Shown piece by piece: positions 1-4,046 of a stretch of DNA of 6,442 nt. The notes under the pieces were generated by a model that ran no database searches, was not told the origin of the DNA, and saw nothing but the letters and a program-made list of their open reading frames with translations. The position numbers and the translations under genes were made by a program. Position 1 is the stretch's first letter. The number at the start of each line of letters is the position of its first letter. The DNA lies in NCBI GenBank assembly GCA_030612185.1, contig JAUWOI010000261.1, positions 1 through 6,442 on the forward strand, read 5' to 3'. The stretch comes from Anaerolineae bacterium (GTDB taxonomy: Bacteria > Chloroflexota > Anaerolineae > B4-G1).

Positions 1-35
1 CGTAACTCCTTGACCATTGCAGCGGTGATTTCCAA
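1..35 (-). CDS. tsf: Elongation factor Ts, N-terminal fragment (runs off left edge)
   Basis: Only the first 12 codons lie in the window. They read M-E-I-T-A-A-M-V-K-E-L-R, the standard opening of EF-Ts, the guanine nucleotide exchange factor that regenerates EF-Tu-GTP in the cytoplasm. The start is a TTG (35-33), chosen because a GAGGAG Shine-Dalgarno lies about 8 nt upstream (44-48). The in-frame ATG at 17-15 has no ribosome-binding site. The gene follows rpsB on the same strand, the near-universal bacterial order rpsB-tsf. The 92-nt spacer (36-127) shows no clear hairpin followed by a T-run, so co-transcription with rpsB is likely. Identification rests on a very short stretch but is strongly supported by synteny. 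Confidence 0.87.
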   Translation of the reverse strand, partial: MEITAAMVKEL

Positions 36-127
36 GTTCAGTTCTCCTCGTTGTTGTACATCTGCGAGCGCCAGCACAAAGAAGCCTCAGAGAGAAACAT
101 CAGACATCCAGTTCCCCCTCGTGCCCC

Positions 128-1069
128 TCAACCCGTCACACTCTCTGCCACCGGCTCCTCTACTACTTCCCTGTCCTCTACTACTTCCCCGGCCAGTTCG
201 CTCGGCTTCTCAACCACCTCGCCTGGTTCCTCAGTCTGCGCTGCCTCCACAACAGACTCCGCTTGTACTTTCTCCCCCTCCTCGAACGTCAATTCCTTCA
301 AGCGGGCCAGGGTAGCGGCACTAAGATACTTCTCGTCTTTAACCTCGAACTCCTCAACTGCAGATTTCTCCGGTTCGTAGGCTTTCTGTTGTGCAACTCC
401 CTCCAACACAGCGTCGGCCATTTTCGAGGTAATCAACTTGATGGCGCGGATAGCGTCGTCGTTGGCCGGTATCACGTGGTCAATTGGATCGGGATCACAG
501 TTGGTGTCCACTATAGCGACGATGGGAATATCCAGCTTATTGGCCTCTTTTACTGCGGTGATCTCCCGCCGCACGTCCACTATGTAGATCAGGTCGGGGA
601 TATCGCGCATTTCTTTGATGCCCCCCAGCCGGTTATTGTGTTTTTTGATCTGGCGTTGCAGACCCAGGGCCTCTTTCTTCGTCAGACGATCGAAATCACC
701 CCGGTCACGGCGGGCCTCTAGATCAAGCAGATAGTCAATGCGCTGCCGGATGGTGCGCCAGTTGGTCAACGTACCACCCAGCCAGCGCAGGTTGACGTAT
801 GGCATCTCACAGCGCTGTGCCTCATAAGCGATAGTCTCCTGAGCCTGCCGCTTCGTGCCCACAAAAAGCACTGTCCCCTCGGCGGCAACGGTGTCCCGGA
901 TCAGTTCGTAAACCCTGCCAAGCGCGGTAATGGTCTGCTGCAGGTCTATGATATGCACCCTGTTGCGCTCAGTGAAGATGTAAGGCTTCATCTTCGGATT
1001 CCAGCGCCGGGTGCGATGACCGAAGTGCACTCCACTTTCCAAGAGCGCCTTCATAGAAACGACAGCCAT
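128..1069 (-). CDS. rpsB: 30S ribosomal protein S2 with long acidic C-terminal tail
   Basis: S2 is a structural protein of the small ribosomal subunit that joins late in 30S assembly and contacts S1. The 313-residue product shows the first S2 signature at residues 6-17 ([12 protein letters not shown]) and the second around 158-182 ([12 protein letters not shown] onward). [34 protein letters not shown] and [14 protein letters not shown] are hallmark blocks. The conserved fold ends near residue 232. The last 80 or so residues are an extra tail: first a helical-looking stretch ([14 protein letters not shown], 247-260), then a low-complexity Glu/Val-rich end with three EVVE blocks. E. coli S2 is about 241 residues, so this one is extended. 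The ATG is supported by a perfect AGGAGG (1077-1082) with a 7-nt spacer. The gene has its own promoter upstream and tsf follows downstream. Confidence 0.98.
   Translation of the reverse strand: MAVVSMKALLESGVHFGHRTRRWNPKMKPYIFTERNRVHIIDLQQTITALGRVYELIRDTVAAEGTVLFVGTKRQAQETIAYEAQRCEMPYVNLRWLGGTLTNWRTIRQRIDYLLDLEARRDRGDFDRLTKKEALGLQRQIKKHNNRLGGIKEMRDIPDLIYIVDVRREITAVKEANKLDIPIVAIVDTNCDPDPIDHVIPANDDAIRAIKLITSKMADAVLEGVAQQKAYEPEKSAVEEFEVKDEKYLSAATLARLKELTFEEGEKVQAESVVEAAQTEEPGEVVEKPSELAGEVVEDREVVEEPVAESVTG
156..189. repeat. 16-bp direct repeat at 18-bp spacing inside the rpsB tail
   Basis: TCCTCTACTACTTCCC occurs at 156-171 and again, identically, at 174-189. The 18-bp period keeps frame and encodes a 6-residue repeat (GEVVED / REVVEE) in the acidic C-terminus of S2. 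A third related block (GEVVEK) lies slightly upstream in the protein. The near identity at DNA level suggests a recent tandem duplication rather than selection on protein sequence alone. Confidence 0.85.
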
Positions 1070-1190
1070 AGAGGAACCTCCTTTTATCGTTATTTTCCTC
1101 CGCCTTCATCATTCCGTTGAGAGACCGGGCTGGCTGTCCGCCCGGCACAATCTCGCCGGTCAGGAGGCGTGTGTATTGGGATTGACCCTA
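1070..1190 (-). promoter_or_regulatory. Structured leader of rpsB with possible anti-Shine-Dalgarno
   Basis: The distance from the predicted start of transcription (about 1188) to the rpsB ATG gives a leader of roughly 120 nt. On the minus strand it contains a hairpin at 1154-1121: CCGGGC (1145-1140 side) pairs with GCCCGG (1130-1125 side) around a 9-nt loop, extended by GAGA/TCTC across a 5-nt bulge. Further upstream, CCTCCT (1167-1162) is exactly complementary to the AGGAGG ribosome-binding site (1082-1077). A second purine stretch, GGAGG (1101-1097), competes for the same segment. This could allow translational control. Autoregulation through an rpsB leader is known in enterobacteria, but I do not recognise that motif here. 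The structure is seen in the sequence; the function is inferred. Confidence 0.45.
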
Positions 1191-1194
1191 TATG

Positions 1195-1222
1195 ATTGTA
1201 CCATAAAGTGGGATTTGAGCAA
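1195..1222 (-). promoter_or_regulatory. Sigma70-type promoter of rpsB-tsf
   Basis: On the minus strand, TTGCTC (1222-1217) is followed after 16 nt by TACAAT (1200-1195). The -10 is preceded by TGG, forming an extended -10 (TGn). It lies 13 nt after the stop of the upstream regulator gene, so rpsB-tsf can be transcribed independently of it. Transcription should start near 1188. Confidence 0.65.
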
Positions 1223-1226
1223 ATCC
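1211..1226. repeat. 7-bp inverted repeat over the rpsB -35 element
   Basis: GGATTTG-AG-CAAATCC is a perfect 7+7 inverted repeat with a 2-bp centre. It overlaps the -35 hexamer of the rpsB promoter and starts 10 nt inside the gap after the regulator's stop codon. Position and symmetry suggest an operator for a dimeric DNA-binding protein. It could also form a small hairpin at the end of the upstream transcript, but no T-run follows, so it is not a standard terminator. Confidence 0.5.
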
Positions 1227-1235
1227 GCCGCGCGC

Positions 1236-1919
1236 CTATTTCTCTTCTGGTGCCTGGAAACGGTAGCCCACCCGGCGGACCGTGCGCAGGTAGACCGGTG
1301 ACCCAGGGTCTTCCTCAATTGCTTTGCGCACCCAGTGGATGTGGACATCGAGAGTGCGGGTATCACCCATATAGTCGGTATCCCACACCTGCCTCATCAA
1401 GAAGATGCGGGTCAAAATCTCGCTTGGGTGACGCATAAAGACTTCGAGGAGCCGGGCCTGCTTGGGGGTAAGCCTGCTTTCATGCTTGCCACGGATAGCG
1501 CAACGCTGCTCGACGTTGAGGATCACGTCGCCGACCTGGAGTATCTCGCCGCCGGGTGCAGGCAGCAGCAGGGCCACTCGGTTGACCAGTTTTTTAGCGA
1601 AAAAGGGATGGCGCAGATATGCACGTGCGCCTATGCTGCGGTCAATCTTCTTACCCTCCGGCAGCAATACCAACACCGGGATTTCGAGGGCGGCATCCCG
1701 CAAAGCGTTGCAGAAACGATGGCTACTGAAGCGTAGCGAAGGAGAATCTAGTACAATCGCTACAGGGTGAACCTCCTGTACCTTGGCCCACGCCTCCCTT
1801 CGCGTGCGGGCCGTGACGACATTGTATCCTTGATCATTAAGGATTGGGGTTAGATGCTCTGCCGCGGGTTTCCTGCCCTCCACGAGCAAGATGGTGTAGA
1901 CTGGTACCACCTGCTGCAC
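1236..1919 (-). CDS. OmpR/PhoB-family response regulator with degenerate receiver
   Basis: The 227-residue product has an N-terminal receiver-like domain (about 8-118) and a C-terminal winged-helix DNA-binding domain (about 125-223). In the latter, LTPKQARLLEVFMRHPSEILTR, the recognition-helix region TLDVHIHWVRKAI (189-201) and the wing RTVRRVGYRF (212-221) are diagnostic. The receiver keeps the presumed phospho-acceptor Asp (D58, AIVLD) but is atypical elsewhere. The usual Asp-Asp pair is E14-G15, the switch Thr/Ser position lies in VLLPEG, and the invariant Lys before Pro-Phe is Arg (R103, YLRHPF). Ordinary Asp phosphorylation is therefore doubtful. No histidine kinase is adjacent. The start is a GTG preceded by GGGAAGGAAGA; a second GTG three codons later is possible. 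It has its own promoter and sits just upstream of rpsB. Its targets are unknown. Confidence 0.9.
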   Translation of the reverse strand: MQQVVPVYTILLVEGRKPAAEHLTPILNDQGYNVVTARTRREAWAKVQEVHPVAIVLDSPSLRFSSHRFCNALRDAALEIPVLVLLPEGKKIDRSIGARAYLRHPFFAKKLVNRVALLLPAPGGEILQVGDVILNVEQRCAIRGKHESRLTPKQARLLEVFMRHPSEILTRIFLMRQVWDTDYMGDTRTLDVHIHWVRKAIEEDPGSPVYLRTVRRVGYRFQAPEEK

Positions 1920-1964
1920 TCTTCCTTCCCTTTGCCACCTGCACTACGCCACGGAACAGGTCAA

Positions 1965-1993
1965 ATTATACTTCATCCCGCTGTTGAGGGCAA
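1965..1993 (-). promoter_or_regulatory. Sigma70-type promoter of the OmpR-like regulator
   Basis: On the minus strand, TTGCCC (1993-1988) and a perfect TATAAT (1970-1965) are separated by exactly 17 nt. The predicted start is near 1958, leaving a leader of about 40 nt before the GTG. It overlaps the last codons of the small reading frame upstream. Confidence 0.7.
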
Positions 1994-2148
1994 GTCAGCA
2001 GAGCGGTAGTCACCAGGGACCAGAAGCCTCGCTGGTAGGTCGGGGCCTTCTGGCAAAGAGGAAGTCCGATGTCCGACGTCTCCGCCGTCAGGAGGCGCAG
2101 GATGGCGTAGAGCAGGAACACGCCCGCAACGCCGAGCGTGGCGCTCAT
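1966..2148 (-). CDS. Possible small single-span membrane protein (hypothetical)
   Basis: This is a 60-residue reading frame. Its ATG (2148-2146) overlaps by one base the TGA stop of the PP-loop gene (TGATG), the usual arrangement for translational coupling. A GTG one codon earlier is an alternative start. Residues 2-20 (SATLGVAGVFLLYAILRLL) form a good transmembrane helix, followed by a polar tail with two Cys. The first 26 or so codons end mostly in G or C like the neighbouring genes, which favours coding; the later part is less convincing. The frame ends with TAA inside the -10 of the next gene's promoter. No family is recognised. It may be a real small membrane protein or a chance frame in a 228-bp spacer. 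Confidence 0.4.
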   Translation of the reverse strand: MSATLGVAGVFLLYAILRLLTAETSDIGLPLCQKAPTYQRGFWSLVTTALLTCPQQRDEV

Positions 2149-3215
2149 CACACCATCAGCGCCTGCATCTCCCCTAGCGCCATCGGCTCAACCGTCAGCA
2201 CCTCGTATCCTGCCTCCTGCATCTTGCCTCCTGCTTCCTGCCCACTATCGGGTCGCACCTCGACGCGCACGGCGGGCTCCCGTTTGCCATCGGAATAGCC
2301 GGCGGTGACTCGCGCCGCAAGTTCGATCTCCTCCCGCACCGGTCCGCCCAGCACCAGCGTCGTCGGGCCGGGGTGATCCACCGTCGTCAGCAGGACCCCC
2401 TCCACACCGCAGGTTGCCAGGTACTCGTTCTCCCGCTCGTGACGCCCTACAACCACCCTGCGCCCGGAGGGCAGGCGCAGATGCCGTCCCACTGCCAGGA
2501 GTTGCGCCTGCGCGCGGAGTAGCGCCTCATCTCCCTCGTGAGTCAGAAAATCGCGCAGGCGACGGGAATAGGTCCGGTCAATCAGATAACAACAGCCACC
2601 GGAGGGCTGCGGGTAGTCGGTGATGCCGAACTGCTCTGCCAGGCGTATCTGCTTCTTACGGCCTCTCCCGCTGATGGCGTACAGTCTCTCTCGCTCCACC
2701 CAGCCCCGCTGTTCCGGCACAGTCGGCTTGAGAAGTTTGGCAGAGAGCGGCCGGAGCAAGTAGCCCCGCAGGTCACTTTCGCGCTCGACGACGTTGAGCG
2801 TGGGTCGCATCTGGCTCTTGGGTCGTTGGCCGACCACCTCACCGGTGAAAACGAAGTTGTAATCGTGGGTCTCCATCCAGGCCTTCGCCTTGCGCAGCAG
2901 GAAGATGCGGCAGTCCACGCAGGGATTCATCCCCGATCCATACCCGTAGCGAGGGTGGAGCACCAACGGGAGGTACTCATCAGAGACGTCAATCACCTCC
3001 AGGCCCACTCCGAGCATCGCAACCGCTCGCTCAGCGTCGGAAGGCCCGGCCGGCCCGCGTCCGACCACGCGCTTCCGCTCAGCAAAGGAGAAGCCAGTGC
3101 GGAAATGCAGCGCAGTGACCTCGACCCCCTGCTCAAGCATGATCCGGACAGCCAGGATGCTATCGAGCCCGCCCGAGAGCAGGCCCACCGCTTTGATCTG
3201 TTCCTTATCGTCCAT
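2148..3215 (-). CDS. PP-loop tRNA thiolation enzyme, MnmA/ThiI-like
   Basis: The 355-residue protein opens with an ATP-binding PP-loop, SGGLDS (14-19). A conserved NPCVDCR block (97-103) puts C99 and C102 where MnmA-type enzymes carry a catalytic Cys. PSGGCCYL (204-211) supplies C208/C209 as the likely second, persulfide-handling Cys. Such enzymes adenylate a uridine in tRNA and replace its oxygen with sulfur. Which uridine (position 8 or 34) cannot be told, so no gene symbol is given. Residues about 230-355 form an additional C-terminal domain; related proteins carry a predicted RNA-binding domain there, consistent with tRNA recognition. The ATG at 3215 is chosen over an in-frame GTG at 3233 because that GTG lies inside the promoter, directly upstream of the -10. 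There is no ribosome-binding site, fitting a leaderless mRNA. A heptamer repeat encodes residues 326-337. An alternative is another PP-loop sulfurtransferase or amidotransferase. Confidence 0.85.
   Translation of the reverse strand: MDDKEQIKAVGLLSGGLDSILAVRIMLEQGVEVTALHFRTGFSFAERKRVVGRGPAGPSDAERAVAMLGVGLEVIDVSDEYLPLVLHPRYGYGSGMNPCVDCRIFLLRKAKAWMETHDYNFVFTGEVVGQRPKSQMRPTLNVVERESDLRGYLLRPLSAKLLKPTVPEQRGWVERERLYAISGRGRKKQIRLAEQFGITDYPQPSGGCCYLIDRTYSRRLRDFLTHEGDEALLRAQAQLLAVGRHLRLPSGRRVVVGRHERENEYLATCGVEGVLLTTVDHPGPTTLVLGGPVREEIELAARVTAGYSDGKREPAVRVEVRPDSGQEAGGKMQEAGYEVLTVEPMALGEMQALMV
2204..2245. repeat. Tandem heptanucleotide repeat inside the PP-loop gene
   Basis: Read on the plus strand, successive heptamers are CGTATCC, TGCCTCC, TGCATCT, TGCCTCC, TGCTTCC and TGCCCAC. 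The core unit is TGCNTCC (four clear copies, 2211-2238). On the coding strand it produces the repetitive peptide QEAGGKMQEAGY (residues 326-337) near the C-terminus of the tRNA thiolation enzyme, between two predicted strands. The 7-bp register matches that of the two other arrays in this window. Confidence 0.8.
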
Positions 3216-3223
3216 CGGTGGGA

Positions 3224-3252
3224 AGGATACCACAGAGCAGGGAGGCCGTCAA
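3224..3252 (-). promoter_or_regulatory. Promoter of the PP-loop gene, probably giving a leaderless mRNA
   Basis: On the minus strand, TTGACG (3252-3247) is followed after exactly 17 nt by TATCCT (3229-3224), with a TGG extended -10 just before it. Only 8 nt separate the -10 from the ATG at 3215. Transcription is thus expected to begin at or within a base or two of the start codon, which explains the missing Shine-Dalgarno. Confidence 0.65.
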
Positions 3253-3327
3253 CCTGCGCTGTGGTTCGGTACAAACGTCAGGGGAAATCGGGGATGGATG
3301 ACACTAACACCCGCACAGTGGTTCCGC

Positions 3328-3333
3328 TATACT
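3328..3333 (+). promoter_or_regulatory. Possible -10 of the receiver gene
   Basis: TATACT matches the sigma70 -10 in five of six positions and lies 39 nt before the ATG at 3373. No good -35 is found at 16-18 nt upstream (TAACAC at 3305-3310 is poor), so this is tentative. It lies in the 157-bp divergent gap shared with the PP-loop promoter, which otherwise shows nothing recognisable. Confidence 0.3.
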
Positions 3334-3372
3334 GGTGACAATCGGCAAGGACAGACCCGGATTGATTAGAAG

Positions 3373-3756
3373 ATGGCAGCGATGCGATTGCTCATCATTG
3401 ACGACCACGGCGCCGTGCGAGAGGCACTTGAGGCTCGACTGCACGCCGTAGGCGGAGTCGAGATCGTCGGCTGCACCGATTGCTGGAAGACTGGCCTGCG
3501 AGAGGCGGTGAGGTTAAAGCCCGACGTCGTGTTGCTGGAGACCAAGCGTGCCGACGGGCATGGGTTGGATGCACTGCATTGCCTGACCGAACAGTGCCCC
3601 TTCACCAGCGTCGTCGTCCTCACCTCTTACCCCGACGCTAAGGAGCAAACGGAGGCTCGTCGTTTGGGCGCCGTGCGCTACATTCTCAAGGATATTGACA
3701 CGCCCCAGTTAGTGCGCGAGATCCGGACAGCCCTGCGCCCACAGGCGATGATCTGA
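3373..3756 (+). CDS. Receiver-only response regulator with Glu at the phosphorylation site
   Basis: The 127-residue protein is a single CheY-like receiver resembling the NarL/FixJ group (LLIIDDHGAVREALEARL). The acidic pair D10-D11, switch Thr T84 (VVVLTSYPD) and Lys K106 (YILKD) are all present. The phospho-acceptor position is Glu (E56 in PDVVLLETKRADGHGLD, codon GAG) where relatives have Asp. Glu at this site can mimic the phosphorylated state in some regulators, so the protein may be permanently active. There is no DNA-binding domain, and the sequence after the stop does not encode one in another frame. It would therefore have to act through protein contact. An alternative start is the ATG at 3382, which has AGAAG at better spacing. 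No kinase is nearby. The downstream membrane gene is 290 bp away and probably separately transcribed. Confidence 0.87.
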   Translation: MAAMRLLIIDDHGAVREALEARLHAVGGVEIVGCTDCWKTGLREAVRLKPDVVLLETKRADGHGLDALHCLTEQCPFTSVVVLTSYPDAKEQTEARRLGAVRYILKDIDTPQLVREIRTALRPQAMI

Positions 3757-3805
3757 ACACGAAACGTGAAACGTGATGCGTAGTGCGCAATTCGGGATTC
3801 GCCAT
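3757..3805. repeat. Heptanucleotide repeat directly after the receiver gene stop
   Basis: From the first base after the TGA, seven heptamers follow in register: ACACGAA, ACGTGAA, ACGTGAT, GCGTAGT, GCGCAAT, TCGGGAT and TCGCCAT. Neighbouring units resemble each other and drift gradually from an ACGTGAA type to a TCGNNAT type. The first type is the reverse complement of the CACGTTT units inside the membrane gene at 4611-4645. Confidence 0.75.
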
Positions 3806-3869
3806 TGAGTCCTAATCACTGACCAAATCGCCCACCTCTTGCCCGCTGGCCCAGACCGTTAGTCTCGGG

Positions 3870-3875
3870 TACAAT
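3870..3875 (+). promoter_or_regulatory. Possible -10 for the membrane protein gene
   Basis: TACAAT in the context GGGTACAAT resembles the rpsB -10 (GGTACAAT). The -35 at 17 nt is poor (TGGCCC). If real, transcription would start near 3882 and the leader would include the whole inverted-repeat segment 3898-4015. The rest of 3806-3869 shows nothing recognisable. Confidence 0.3.
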
Positions 3876-3897
3876 AGAGCCAGGAGCGTTACTACTC

Positions 3898-4015
3898 AGG
3901 TGCAACGCCCTTTTACTACAAATTTGCCTGTTCTACGGTGCAATCCACTGCGAGTACTCGTGGCAGGCTGCTGGACGAAATCGCTGAAGTGGCAAGAAAT
4001 AAGTGCGTTGCACCT
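3898..4015. repeat. 118-bp segment bounded by 11-bp perfect inverted repeats
   Basis: AGGTGCAACGC (3898-3908) and its exact reverse complement GCGTTGCACCT (4005-4015) enclose 96 bp. Inside are a third partial copy, CGGTGCAA (3936-3943), the 10-bp palindrome CGAGTACTCG (3951-3960), and GCCTG/CAGGC arms (3926-3930 / 3964-3968). Just outside, GCGTT (3886-3890) can also pair with AACGC (3904-3908). That is an alternative to the long helix. Two readings fit: a small non-autonomous element with terminal inverted repeats (no obvious target duplication seen), or a folded 5' leader that ends just before the ribosome-binding site of the membrane gene. No transposase or known riboswitch consensus was recognised. 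Confidence 0.5.
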
Positions 4016-4046
4016 TATGGCTAAGTGGTTACCCAGGAGCAAAGAG

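Noticed and set aside
263..721. 152-codon open frame on the plus strand opposite rpsB
   Set aside because: Antisense shadow of a confidently identified ribosomal protein.
2020..2053. Rho-independent terminator after the PP-loop gene
   Set aside because: The hairpin is good but has a bulge and no T-run follows on either strand.
2538..3338. 266-codon open frame on the plus strand opposite the PP-loop gene
   Set aside because: It shows no recognisable domains, while the opposite strand encodes clear PP-loop and Cys motifs.
3757..3860. Missing DNA-binding domain of the receiver gene, displaced by a frameshift
   Set aside because: No frame after the stop encodes a LuxR-type helix-turn-helix; the sequence is heptamer repeat and then non-coding.
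3938..4025. Short frame ending LLDEIAEVARNKCVAPYG just before the membrane gene
   Set aside because: The peptide looks gene-like, but only a GTG start without a ribosome-binding site is available. The frame is about 28 codons and overlaps the inverted-repeat segment. It could be a fragment but cannot be supported.
4017..4046. ATG at 4017 as start of the membrane protein
   Set aside because: No ribosome-binding site precedes it, whereas AGGAG lies 7 nt before the in-frame ATG at 4047, where the first membrane segment begins at once.
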